DNA of 64,000 bases from an uncultured Lachnospiraceae bacterium. GTDB lineage: Bacteria; Bacillota; Clostridia; Lachnospirales; Lachnospiraceae. How positions within the stretch are numbered: position 1 is the first letter of the stretch; each line of letters starts with the position of its first letter. A program made the translations under genes and the position numbers. Of this stretch, positions 8,985-16,801 are shown piece by piece. Below the pieces are notes generated by a model, which did not search any database, was not told the origin of the DNA, and was given only the letters and a program-made list of their open reading frames with translations. The stretch covers positions 102,660 through 166,659 of the forward strand of contig CARQVR010000002.1 of the NCBI GenBank assembly GCA_949051815.1, in the 5' to 3' direction.

Positions 8985-9665
8985 ATGAGCGATAAGATTA
9001 CTGCGGTGGTACCGGTGAAGGGCAACAGCACAAGACTGCCGAATAAAAATATTTTACCTTTCGGGGATTCCAACTTATTACAGCACAAGATCGAGCAGTT
9101 AAAACAGGTGAAAGGACTGCACGAGATCATCGTGTCCTCCGACTCCGACGAGATGCTTGACATCGGGGAAAAGTGCGGCGTAAAGGCGATCAAGCGGCCG
9201 GAACAGTACGCCAATGAATCCGTTCCCTTCGGCATGTTTTTGGAGTATCTGTGCGACACGATCGAGGGCGATCATCTTCTCTATGCCTGCGCGACTTCGC
9301 CCTGCGTGGAGCCTTATCTGTATGAGAAGGCCATCAGGGTGTACTTTGAGAAATTGAAGGAGGGGTATGATTCCCTGATTACGGTTTCGCCCTATCAGAC
9401 GTATCTGCTGGATGATAACGGGCCCATGAATTTCAAGATGGGGCTGGAGCACAAAAATTCCGAGCAGCTTCCGATGATGTATCATTTCACGAACGGCATT
9501 GACCTTGCGCCCACAGCGAAGGTGAGGGAGTGGCATTACAATTACGGGCCGAAATATTATCAGCTTGTCATCAATAAGCGCGAGGCGGCAGATATTGACG
9601 ATCTGTATGACTATGAGATGGCGAAAGCGCTGTACGCCATGAAGGATCCGAACCCGACGGTGTAG
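8985..9665 (+). CDS. Acylneuraminate cytidylyltransferase family (CMP-nonulosonate synthetase-like)
   Basis: Transfers CMP from CTP to a ulosonic or nonulosonic acid. The N-terminal signature VPVKGNSTRLPNKN (residues 9-22) carries the nucleotide-binding R/K residues, and IIVSSDSDEML and CATSPCVEP follow the NeuA/PseF/LegF pattern. 226 residues is normal for single-domain members. Downstream come an aldolase and a KdsC-like phosphatase, while neuB and neuC homologues lie about 32 kb away, so its substrate could come from either source. An AGGAGG-like site precedes ATG 8985. Confidence 0.87.
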   Translation: MSDKITAVVPVKGNSTRLPNKNILPFGDSNLLQHKIEQLKQVKGLHEIIVSSDSDEMLDIGEKCGVKAIKRPEQYANESVPFGMFLEYLCDTIEGDHLLYACATSPCVEPYLYEKAIRVYFEKLKEGYDSLITVSPYQTYLLDDNGPMNFKMGLEHKNSEQLPMMYHFTNGIDLAPTAKVREWHYNYGPKYYQLVINKREAADIDDLYDYEMAKALYAMKDPNPTV

Positions 9666-9694
9666 GGCGGCGGTGAAAACGGTGAGGCTGTCTA

Positions 9695-9723
9695 TTGACA
9701 TAAAAAATTGATTTGCATATAAT
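9695..9723 (+). promoter_or_regulatory. Consensus sigma-70/SigA promoter for the 9.7-10.6 kb unit
   Basis: TTGACA (9695-9700), 17-base spacer, TATAAT (9718-9723). Both hexamers are perfect consensus with ideal spacing. This is the strongest promoter in the window and lies about 226 bases upstream of the PBECR4 gene. Confidence 0.85.
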
Positions 9724-9793
9724 AATATTAGAGGAAAAGCGTGCTTTTCCAGTGGGCTAACACTTAAATCTGATATGCTTGTCAATCATGCGA

Positions 9794-9870
9794 TTGACCG
9801 TTGGCGGACAACACTAAAATCCGAAACATTTACCAACGCACAGTTGGCCGTTGGCAGACAACATTAAAAT
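9794..9870 (+). repeat. Two 27-bp direct repeats, 50-bp period
   Basis: Copies at 9794-9820 and 9844-9870 share TTG(A/G)CCGTTGGC(G/A)GACAACA(C/T)TAAAAT, with three mismatches. The spacer is 23 bases. The period is not a multiple of three, so the copies fall in different reading frames and the repeat is not a peptide repeat. Confidence 0.85.
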
Positions 9871-9877
9871 TAGCCAC

Positions 9878-9920
9878 AAAGAGAGAGTATATAGCACAGT
9901 GGTGTTATTACTCTCTCTTT
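9878..9920 (+). promoter_or_regulatory. Perfect 12-bp stem-loop upstream of the PBECR4 gene
   Basis: AAAGAGAGAGTA (9878-9889) pairs exactly with TACTCTCTCTTT (9909-9920) across a 19-base loop, 28 bases before the ATG at 9949. It occupies the position of the leaky terminator in type III toxin-antitoxin operons but lacks a long U-tract, so its termination strength is uncertain. Confidence 0.6.
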
Positions 9921-9948
9921 AAATTTATGGAGGGCTGCGGATACAATT

Positions 9949-10635
9949 ATGAAATTTACCAAAGAAGATGCGCGAAGACGGGTGCTCAATTGCGCGAAGC
10001 AATATCAGCAAAAACTTCTGAATAAAAAAATGATCATTATTTACCGTGAAAGGCGGGATAATAAAATTCGTTCTATAGAAGTGGTATTTTATAAAAGAAA
10101 TTATCAGCATCTGACTGGATTGGAATTAACTGACAAAAACGGAAATGTGCTGCGGAATCAGTCGATGAACTTTTATAGGAAATGTATAGAGAATAAATTG
10201 GGCTTAGATGAGTTTCGGTTTAGGAAGGACGGTACATCACATTTGAAACTGTCGGCTTTACCGGTTTTGATGGATGTGACGAAAATAACGAGAATTACCG
10301 GTAATTATAATAATGTCCGACCTTATCTTTTGGTGGATAAGGTGATGGGAGGCGTAAACTTCTGTCTTGGATTAAGCAAGGAAAATGATATATATGTTCC
10401 GTCTTCCGCATTGCTTGAAGATATAAAGCGGCTGACGGATGCACCGTCGCAGGTTCTTGCAATTATGGAGAAAGAAATGGATGAAGGTACATATTCTGTT
10501 GTAAAACATGTTGCAAAAGGACTAAATCTCAACCATATTATATTGCCGGATGAGATTAATGACAGAATCAATTTGGAAAACTATTTATACAATGGAACGA
10601 AAAATAATGTTGAATTTCGTGGAAGTGGAATCTGA
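9949..10635 (+). CDS. PBECR4-domain putative nuclease/toxin
   Basis: 228 residues. The pattern VVFYKRNYQHLTGL (residues 43-56), then FYRKCIENKLGLDEF, an SxLKLSALPVLMDV segment and a C-terminal P-S-x-A-L-x-D-I block match my recollection of PBECR4, a Barnase-EndoU-ColicinE5/D-RelE-like nuclease domain first described in phage polyvalent proteins. As a nuclease it would act on RNA. The gene is AT-richer than the flanking glycan genes and has its own promoter and structured leader, so it looks acquired. No glycan role is evident. The ribosome site is weak (GGAGGG about 14 bases upstream), compatible with low expression. Confidence 0.6.
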   Translation: MKFTKEDARRRVLNCAKQYQQKLLNKKMIIIYRERRDNKIRSIEVVFYKRNYQHLTGLELTDKNGNVLRNQSMNFYRKCIENKLGLDEFRFRKDGTSHLKLSALPVLMDVTKITRITGNYNNVRPYLLVDKVMGGVNFCLGLSKENDIYVPSSALLEDIKRLTDAPSQVLAIMEKEMDEGTYSVVKHVAKGLNLNHIILPDEINDRINLENYLYNGTKNNVEFRGSGI

Positions 10636-10646
10636 GTTGTGCTATA

Positions 10647-10679
10647 CTCATTTTGTATATGAGATGAAATAATTTTTTT
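10647..10679 (+). terminator. Weak candidate terminator after the PBECR4 gene
   Basis: CTCAT (10647-10651) can pair with ATGAG (10659-10663), with seven T residues at 10673-10679. The stem is short and the T-run is displaced by about nine bases, so support is weak. Confidence 0.3.
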
Positions 10680-10747
10680 AATTTTATCATCGTAACAGAG
10701 AATAAACGCCGGAAAATGTTTGCTTTAATAAATTTAAAAGGAGCGCT

Positions 10748-12349
10748 ATGTCAGAAATCAAATTATTAGACTGTACCCTCCGCGACGGCGGGTACATTAA
10801 CGACTGGAATTTCGGGGAATACACCATCAGGGACGTCATGACAAAACTGATCGAATCCGGAGTGGATTATATTGAAGTCGGTTTTTTGCGGGACTGTGAC
10901 TATGACAGGAATAAGGCCCTCTACAACAACTGTGCCGAGATTGCCAATATTCTGCCGGAGAACCGCGGCAATGCGAAATTCACAGCCATGTCCCTGCACA
11001 ATAAATACAGCATTGACAAGCTGGAGCCTTACGATGGTAAGACGATTGACGCGCTGCGCGTTACCTTCCACGACTATGACATAGACGAGGGACTGGAATA
11101 TATCCGGAAAGTGAAAGATAAGGGCTATAAGGTGTTTGCCAATCCCATCAATATCATGGGATATTCGGATGAAATGATATTGCGGCTGTTACAGAAGATC
11201 AATGAGCTGCAGCCCTATGCCTTCTCCATCGTGGACACCTTCGGTTCCATGATGAAGGATGATTTGCAGCGGATTTATTCTCTGATTGAGCACAATCTGA
11301 GAAAAGATATCGTGATCGGCCTGCATCTGCACGAGAATCTCGCCCTGTCCTACTCGCTGGCACAGGATTTTATCGGTATGAAGGCAAGCGACAGGGACTG
11401 CGTGATCGACGCCTCTATGCTGGGCATGGGACGCTCTCCGGGCAACCTGTGCATGGAACTGATCATGGATTATATGAACAAACGCCAGTCGGGGCACTAT
11501 GACGTGAATCCCGTGCTGGACGGGATAGACGACCACATTGCCAGACTGAAGCAGATAGAACCGTGGGGCTACAGCACAGCGTATGCGCTGTCGGCGAAGT
11601 ATAACCTGCACCGCAATTACGCGGAATTTCTGTTGGACAAGGGGCGTCTCAGGGCGAAGCAGATCAACCAGATTCTGGGCAGCATCGAAGAACATAAGAA
11701 GACCGCTTATGACGAGGCGTATATCGAAGGCCTGTATCAGGATTTCCAGAATAAGGCGGTTGACGATACCCGGACGCTTAAGGAAATTGCCGGGCGGCTT
11801 TCCGGGAAGAAATGTCTGATTCTGGCGCCCGGGTCGAGCATTATCCGGGAGAAAGAGCGGATAGATTCCTATGTGGAAAAGGAGAAGCCGGTAGTTATTT
11901 CAGCAAATTTTGTGCCCGATACTTATCAGGCGGACTATGTGTTCTGCTGTAATGCCATGCGGTTTGAGATGCTGCTTTGCAGGAAAAATATGCCGGAGCT
12001 TATCGTCACATCCAATCTGCTGGAGATGTGTGCGGATGAGAGGCTGGGCGGCAGGAAACCGCTGGTTGTCAACTATACGGATCTGCACTTTGATGAGGCG
12101 GTATCTAATGACAATAGTGTCATAATGCTGCTGCGGCTTTTGAAAAAGCTGGATGTGTCCGACGCCGCGCTTGCCGGATTCGATGGGTACAGGGCGGGCA
12201 GCAGGGAGAACTATGTGGCGGATTACATGGCCAGCCAGCATACCAAAGGCGAAGAGGAGAATAAGCGGATCAAAGAGCGTATGGCGCAGATGGAGAAGCA
12301 GATGAATATTTGCTATCTGACGGAATCACTGTATAAGTGCGGGGAATAG
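10748..12349 (+). CDS. HMGL-type aldolase fused to a DUF115/GT42-like domain
   Basis: 533 residues in two parts. Residues 1 to about 340 are a DRE-TIM aldolase barrel: LLDCTLRDGGYINDWNFG (Arg and metal Asp), GLHLHEN near 195 (metal His-x-His) and GMGRSPGN near 227. The family makes or cleaves 4-hydroxy-2-oxo acids. From about 353 a Rossmann-like domain begins with CLILAPGSS, then ADYVFCCNAM, ELIVTSNL and AALAGFDGY, an order resembling GT42 sialyltransferases and MptE/DUF115 proteins. With a CMP-transferase upstream and a KdsC-type phosphatase downstream, a role in making or transferring a ulosonic acid is inferred. Confidence 0.72.
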   Translation: MSEIKLLDCTLRDGGYINDWNFGEYTIRDVMTKLIESGVDYIEVGFLRDCDYDRNKALYNNCAEIANILPENRGNAKFTAMSLHNKYSIDKLEPYDGKTIDALRVTFHDYDIDEGLEYIRKVKDKGYKVFANPINIMGYSDEMILRLLQKINELQPYAFSIVDTFGSMMKDDLQRIYSLIEHNLRKDIVIGLHLHENLALSYSLAQDFIGMKASDRDCVIDASMLGMGRSPGNLCMELIMDYMNKRQSGHYDVNPVLDGIDDHIARLKQIEPWGYSTAYALSAKYNLHRNYAEFLLDKGRLRAKQINQILGSIEEHKKTAYDEAYIEGLYQDFQNKAVDDTRTLKEIAGRLSGKKCLILAPGSSIIREKERIDSYVEKEKPVVISANFVPDTYQADYVFCCNAMRFEMLLCRKNMPELIVTSNLLEMCADERLGGRKPLVVNYTDLHFDEAVSNDNSVIMLLRLLKKLDVSDAALAGFDGYRAGSRENYVADYMASQHTKGEEENKRIKERMAQMEKQMNICYLTESLYKCGE

Positions 12350-12383
12350 TGTGAGAAGGCAAACGGGGCAACAGGCGGCGCGC

Positions 12384-12603
12384 CTGTGCATATAAGTAAT
12401 TGCGAAACTCTTTTAATGTTGTTGAATTTGCACAAATAGCATAATCAACGCAGACGCGCTTTCGCTCCGTTCCAAACGCAACGGTGCTAGGCTCGAAAAA
12501 ACCTCGCCAAGTGCCGGCGTTTTCCAAGGGTCTGCTTATAATTATGCTATTTGCACAATAGAAGCCACGATTTGATGAGTTTCGCAATTACCTACTGTGC
12601 ATA
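12384..12603. mobile_element. 202-bp MITE with TIRs and 9-bp target duplication
   Basis: The element spans 12393-12594. Its left end is TAAGTAATTGCGAAACTC (12393-12410). The right end, read as reverse complement, is TAGGTAATTGCGAAACTC (12577-12594), differing at one of 18 positions. CTGTGCATA flanks it directly at 12384-12392 and 12595-12603, a 9-bp target-site duplication. An inner 12-bp inverted repeat, AAATAGCATAAT (12434-12445) / ATTATGCTATTT (12541-12552), extends the fold. It encodes no protein. The parent transposase family is not recognised. Confidence 0.85.
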
Positions 12604-12622
12604 GCGGGAAAGGAACCGGGAA

Positions 12623-13144
12623 ATGAGAGACTGGCATAAGATAAAATATCTTGTGATTGACGTGGACGGCACCATGACGGATGCGGGCATCTACTATGAT
12701 GAGCATGGAAACGAGCTTAAAAAATTCTGCACCAAGGATGCGGCGGGCTTTTTCGCGGCGCGCAGGGCGGGCATCAAAATTCTTGTCCTGACGGGCAGAG
12801 AATGCGCCGCTACGACGAGGCGCATGGGTGAGATGAAAGTGGACTTCCTCGTGCAAAACTGCAAGGATAAGGTTCCCTATCTGGAGGGGTTTTTGCAGGA
12901 ACAGGGCGCAGGCTGGGAGGAGACCGGATATCTCGGGGACGATTTAAACGATCTGCTGGGGATGAGCCGCTGCGGTTTTGCGGGTTGTCCGGCGGATGCC
13001 TGCGCGGAAGTGAAAGAGCGGGCGGACTATGTTTCGACAGTGAAAGGCGGTTACGGCGCGGTGCGGGATATCATAGAGCATATGCTGCGCGAACGGGGAG
13101 AATGGGAAAAACTTACGGCTGAGATTTTCGGCATCGGCGTGTAG
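12623..13144 (+). CDS. KdsC-family HAD phosphatase
   Basis: 173 residues. HAD motif I is DVDGTMTDAG (Asp nucleophile, residues 13-22), motif II lies in LTGRE near 56, and motif IV is GDDLNDL near 105, the arrangement of the small, uncapped KdsC/C1 family. It removes a phosphate from a ulosonic acid phosphate (KDO-8-P or a nonulosonate-9-P in known members). Its position after the CMP-transferase and aldolase supports a ulosonate substrate. The MITE separates it from the aldolase gene but leaves its ribosome site intact. Confidence 0.88.
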   Translation: MRDWHKIKYLVIDVDGTMTDAGIYYDEHGNELKKFCTKDAAGFFAARRAGIKILVLTGRECAATTRRMGEMKVDFLVQNCKDKVPYLEGFLQEQGAGWEETGYLGDDLNDLLGMSRCGFAGCPADACAEVKERADYVSTVKGGYGAVRDIIEHMLRERGEWEKLTAEIFGIGV

Positions 13145-13167
13145 GAGAGCGGGAAGGATAAGTGCGC

Positions 13168-14235
13168 ATGGGTCTGATGGATTTTTTAAAAAAATCGGAA
13201 AAACTGGTATTCTGGAACCGGTGCAGAATACACAGCGCAAAAGCGGATTTCAGGGAAATGGTGCTAAACGGGTATCACAGCCCGGACTTTTTGGAGGTGC
13301 GCCATTTTGGAGACGAATACGGAGGGTGTACAATCTATGCCGCCAATGAGACAGGGAACGGCATAGGTTTTTTTGCTGAATTGGGCATGACGCTGATTAA
13401 GCTCCATTTCGCTGACGAGAGGGGATTTACACCTTATATTCACTGGGGGGAGCGATACGTTTATTACGAGCCGGATGGCATAGACGGGGAAAAAAATGCC
13501 TTTCTGCACTATTTTAAGCCGGCTTCCGGCGTGGCTTCCATTGCACATGCCGCCCATGTGATTTTTCAGACGCCGTGGCAGTGTAATCAGGTTAAGGCGC
13601 TGTACGGCGCGGTCAGCTATGACGTGTCGCAGGATTATATCGACGCCATGGCGCGGATGCTTAAAAAATATATCCGTTATAATGATAAGACAAAAAAGTA
13701 TCTGGAAGACGGGTTTACGCGGCTTCTGGGAGATAAAAAGACGATAGCGGTGCATTATCGCGGCACCGATTTTAACAGAGGCTACAACAACCATCCCGTG
13801 CCGGTTCAGGTGGAACAGGAGATTGACAAGGTGCGGGAGCTTTTGGCGAATAAGGATTATGAACAGGTTTTTCTTGCGACGGACGAAAATGCCGTGGTTG
13901 GCCGGTTCAGGCAGGAGTTCGGGGATGCGGTGAAGCTGTATGAGGACACGTACCGGGACGACGGCAGCGGGGAATCCGTTGCTTTCAGCAAGTCAGAGAG
14001 AAAACACCACCATTACAAGCTGGGGCTGGAGGTGCTGCGCGACCAGTACACCCTGACCAACTGTGCGGGAATTGTGTGCGGTTACTCTAACATCACTTTT
14101 CTTGCGCGGGTTATGCGCAGAGCATGGTTTGACGCGGAGTGGGAAGACTACTGTCTGATCGACAACGGCCTGTTCCACAACAAAAACAGTTTCAGCGCCA
14201 GCGAAAATGCAAGAAAGAACGGGCAGACACCATGA
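13168..14235 (+). CDS. Fucosyltransferase-like glycosyltransferase (HxRG family)
   Basis: About 355 residues. Motif AVHYRGTDF near residue 195 corresponds to the H-x-R-R/G-x-D donor site of the alpha-1,2/alpha-1,6-fucosyltransferase superfamily (GT11/GT23-like). FLATDEN follows about 50 residues later, and a C-terminal GIVCGYSNIT near 303 is shared with the gene at 18680. ATG 13168 is preferred over GTG 13162 on spacing from AAGGA. It is one of three homologues in the window. GDP-fucose use is not proven. Confidence 0.72.
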   Translation: MGLMDFLKKSEKLVFWNRCRIHSAKADFREMVLNGYHSPDFLEVRHFGDEYGGCTIYAANETGNGIGFFAELGMTLIKLHFADERGFTPYIHWGERYVYYEPDGIDGEKNAFLHYFKPASGVASIAHAAHVIFQTPWQCNQVKALYGAVSYDVSQDYIDAMARMLKKYIRYNDKTKKYLEDGFTRLLGDKKTIAVHYRGTDFNRGYNNHPVPVQVEQEIDKVRELLANKDYEQVFLATDENAVVGRFRQEFGDAVKLYEDTYRDDGSGESVAFSKSERKHHHYKLGLEVLRDQYTLTNCAGIVCGYSNITFLARVMRRAWFDAEWEDYCLIDNGLFHNKNSFSASENARKNGQTP

Positions 14236-15290
14236 GAATGAATATATATCTGACAACCGGCAGAAAGAATTATAAATACGCGTATGTGGCGATCCGGTCG
14301 CTGTTCGAGAACAATCCCGACGCGGAAATTTATCTGTACATCGTGTCGGAGGATCTGGAAGAGCCGGATCTTGCGCATGAGTATGCGCTGGCGAAACAGT
14401 ACGGCAATCACATCGTTATCCTGCGTTTTGACGAACAGGTGGCAGGCCGCTATATTCAGGTGCACGCGGACGACCATTGGCCCATCGGGACGATGTCAAG
14501 TTACTGGCTGTTCCATGAGCTGCTGCCGGAGGACGTGGACAGGATTATGGTAATCGAATCAGATACGGTGATCGTAGGCGATCTTACGGAAATCTACGGG
14601 ACGGATTTTGAGGGCGCTTATGCGGTCTGTCCGGGACCGGAACACAAGCCGGAGAACCACCGGAATTTTATGGAGAAGATTGGCGGGGATTGTCTGACCT
14701 TTGTGCTGTCCATGTACGACGTGAAAAAAATACGGGAAGATTTCACGCTGGAAGAGATTCTGGCGAAGGATGAAATTGTAAAAAAACATGTGGGCAACTC
14801 CCAGATGGAGTTTACGTTCGGCCTGCTTTTTAAAGGGAAAATCAAGTATGTTCCTGGGAAAATTTCCTGCATCGACGAGAACGAGCGGTATATGCAGGAG
14901 CTGGGGTACGACTATGTGGCGGCGTGTGAGAAGACGGCTAAAATTATTCATTTTTCCTCTTACAAGGATTACAGCAAGCCGTGGAACCCCGTCTATCTCG
15001 TGCCGGGATACAGCGTGTGGTGGAAATACGCCGTGGACAGCCCTTATTATGAGGAGTATATTAAGCGTCAGTGGCAGATTTATGACGCATCGAGGGCAAA
15101 GCAGGCGGCGGTGCAGAAAAATGTGACTTACCGCAATATCCTGTTGTGTACGCTTGTGCTGACGGTTGCGCTGCTTTGCGCGGCATGTCTTTTGTCGGAC
15201 GTCGGGATTTATGGTGCAGCGGCGGTCGTGGGGGCGGCTGCGGTTTCCTTTGTGGCGTCTCTTGCGGTGCGGTATTTCTCCATGCGCTAA
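14232..15290 (+). CDS. Glycosyltransferase family 8 with C-terminal membrane hairpin
   Basis: About 352 residues. The N-terminus is MRMNIYLTTGRKNYKYAYVA. The metal site is MVIESDTVIVGDL near residue 108, and IIHFSSYKDYSKPWNP is the GT8 C-terminal HxxxxxKPW block. Residues from about 300 to 345 form two hydrophobic segments, likely anchoring it to the inner face of the membrane. ATG 14232 overlaps the previous stop (ATGA), so translation is probably coupled. Retaining transfer of Glc or Gal from UDP is the family norm. Confidence 0.88.
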   Translation: MRMNIYLTTGRKNYKYAYVAIRSLFENNPDAEIYLYIVSEDLEEPDLAHEYALAKQYGNHIVILRFDEQVAGRYIQVHADDHWPIGTMSSYWLFHELLPEDVDRIMVIESDTVIVGDLTEIYGTDFEGAYAVCPGPEHKPENHRNFMEKIGGDCLTFVLSMYDVKKIREDFTLEEILAKDEIVKKHVGNSQMEFTFGLLFKGKIKYVPGKISCIDENERYMQELGYDYVAACEKTAKIIHFSSYKDYSKPWNPVYLVPGYSVWWKYAVDSPYYEEYIKRQWQIYDASRAKQAAVQKNVTYRNILLCTLVLTVALLCAACLLSDVGIYGAAAVVGAAAVSFVASLAVRYFSMR

Positions 15291-15317
15291 GAGGGGCGTA
15301 AGACAGCGGCGGCCGTT

Positions 15318-15445
15318 ATGAAAAAACAGGTGCCCGCGCAGAGGATATCGCCGCTAAAAGCGTGTAATGAAAGCGCAGGTGCCCGCGCAGGGGATATCGC
15401 CGCCAAAAGCGTGTAATGAAAAACCACAGGTGTCCGTGCAGACGG
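15318..15445 (+). repeat. 49-bp tandem repeat, about 2.6 copies
   Basis: Copies start at 15318, 15367 and 15416 (the last partial and degenerate). Each begins ATGAAA, continues CAGGTGCCCGCGCAG and GATATCGCCGC, and ends AAAGCGTGTA. The period is not a multiple of three. It lies in the gap between the GT8 gene and the next glycosyltransferase, just upstream of that gene's ribosome site. Confidence 0.85.
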
Positions 15446-15457
15446 GTAGGGGAGTGC

Positions 15458-16762
15458 ATGAAAAAGAAATTGATTCTGGCGACAAACAGTTTTCCGTATA
15501 ACACAGGCGAAAAAGCCTTTATTCTTCCTGAACTTGAGCGGCTGCGGGAACAATATGACATTACTGTCATATCCCATGCGGATGCGGACCAGAGAAAGTC
15601 AGGCTATGTGGACGGGGATGTTTTAGAGGGGCTGCAGGTGCTTTGTTTTCCCAGACCGGTCATTCGCGTCAGCGATAAGGCGAAAGCTCTTTTCTCTTAT
15701 CTGTTCTCCGCCGACGGTAGGCAGGAAATCCGGGAGATATGCGGGGGTGGGGGGAAAGCGGTGCAGGGAAGGGTTTCGTTTCGCAAGATGGCGGAGCGGC
15801 TTTACCAGTCGCTGTCCTTTTACGCGCAGGCGATGGCGGACCGGAAGGAAATCCGGGAGAGCGGGGTCTTGTCGGGAACGGAACCGGTTATTTACTATAG
15901 CTTTTGGAACACCTATTACTGTTACAGCATGGTCATGGAAAAGCAGCGGCACCCGGATGTAAAGATTTTCTCAAGGCTCCACGGATTTGACTTGTACCAC
16001 GAGCGGGTGCCGGGCGAAAGGCAGCCGATGAAACATCAGATGGAGAGGGGAACGGACGGCCTCCTTTTTCTCGGTGATTTTGCGAGACAGTATTATCGGG
16101 AGCGCGTGCAGGGCGGCAGTCCTTCGGGCACACCGCTATATGTATGCCCGCTGGGAACAGAGCCTCCAGCGAGACGAATGCCGCCGCGGACGGATGCGCA
16201 GTGGCGTCTGCTGAGTTGTTCGTCCGTGATTCCGATCAAGCGGGTGGAGCGCATTGTGGACGGCCTTGCGGCGGCAAAAGGCGATGGGATCAGCATACAC
16301 TGGACCCACATCGGCGGCGGGGAAGGACTTGAAAGCCTGCGGGAGTACGCTGCGGAGCGGTTGAAGGGCAGAGCGGATATCCGGTATACGTTTGCCGGAC
16401 AGATGGAACATGAGGAGGTCGTCCGATATTATGAGACACAGCAGGCGGACTGCTTTGTCACCACCTCATCCACCGAGGGCGTGCCCGTATCCGTGATGGA
16501 AGCCATGTCTTACGGCATTCCCATTATAGCGACTCCGGTGGGCGGCATACCGGAAATGATACAGGGCAACGGCATCCTGATTTCCGAAAGTCCCTCCGGG
16601 GAGGAGACGGCGGAGGCCATTTTGCGGCTGTGCCGCATGGACGCAGAGAGTACGGCAGTGCTGAAAGACAGAAGCTATGAGCTGTGGGCGCAGAGGTTTG
16701 CGATTGAGGCGACGGCGCGGCGGCTTATAGAGATTATGGAGACGGAATCTCTTAGAGAATAA
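15458..16762 (+). CDS. Glycosyltransferase family 4
   Basis: About 434 residues. The N-terminus KKLILATNSFPYNTGEKAF is the GT4 start with its glycine turn. Mid-protein there is SRLHGFDLYHE, and the C-terminal lobe has SCSSVIPIKRVERIVDGL and the donor motif SSTEGVPVSVMEAMSYG near residue 337. ATG 15458 is chosen because AGGGGAG precedes it; the longer frame would start inside the third tandem-repeat copy. A retaining transferase; the sugar is unknown. Confidence 0.88.
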   Translation: MKKKLILATNSFPYNTGEKAFILPELERLREQYDITVISHADADQRKSGYVDGDVLEGLQVLCFPRPVIRVSDKAKALFSYLFSADGRQEIREICGGGGKAVQGRVSFRKMAERLYQSLSFYAQAMADRKEIRESGVLSGTEPVIYYSFWNTYYCYSMVMEKQRHPDVKIFSRLHGFDLYHERVPGERQPMKHQMERGTDGLLFLGDFARQYYRERVQGGSPSGTPLYVCPLGTEPPARRMPPRTDAQWRLLSCSSVIPIKRVERIVDGLAAAKGDGISIHWTHIGGGEGLESLREYAAERLKGRADIRYTFAGQMEHEEVVRYYETQQADCFVTTSSTEGVPVSVMEAMSYGIPIIATPVGGIPEMIQGNGILISESPSGEETAEAILRLCRMDAESTAVLKDRSYELWAQRFAIEATARRLIEIMETESLRE

Positions 16763-16801
16763 AAACAATTTTTAGGAAGTTCCAGTGCAGGAGAGGATTG
16801 T

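Larger units (their letters stand above)
9730..9925 (+). ncRNA. Structured, repeat-bearing leader RNA (candidate RNA antitoxin or attenuator)
   Basis: Immediately downstream of a perfect promoter and upstream of a nuclease-like gene. It contains hairpins GGAAAAGC/GCTTTTCC (9733-9750), GTCAATC-atgc-GATTGAC (9781-9798) and CCAAC-gcaca-GTTGG (9833-9847). It also holds two near-identical 27-base direct repeats with a 50-base period, and a perfect 12-bp stem at 9878-9920. The order promoter / repeats / stem-loop / toxin-like gene is that of type III toxin-antitoxin loci. That it is an RNA antitoxin is inference; it could be a 5' UTR attenuator instead. Confidence 0.4.

Noticed and set aside
8985..9665. 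KDO cytidylyltransferase (KdsB) of an LPS pathway
   Set aside because: The signature VPVKGNSTRLPNKN is that of the NeuA/PseF group, and no LPS genes are present.
9801..10025. A 74-codon open frame (TTG start) running through the leader repeats into the PBECR4 gene
   Set aside because: It lacks a ribosome site, crosses the 50-bp-period repeats in different frames, and overlaps the better-supported ORF at 9949. Non-coding leader is a better explanation.
15744..15756. G5-T-G6 stretch in a GT4 gene as a third contingency tract
   Set aside because: It is interrupted by a T, shorter than the two G10 tracts, and the frame is continuous on both sides.
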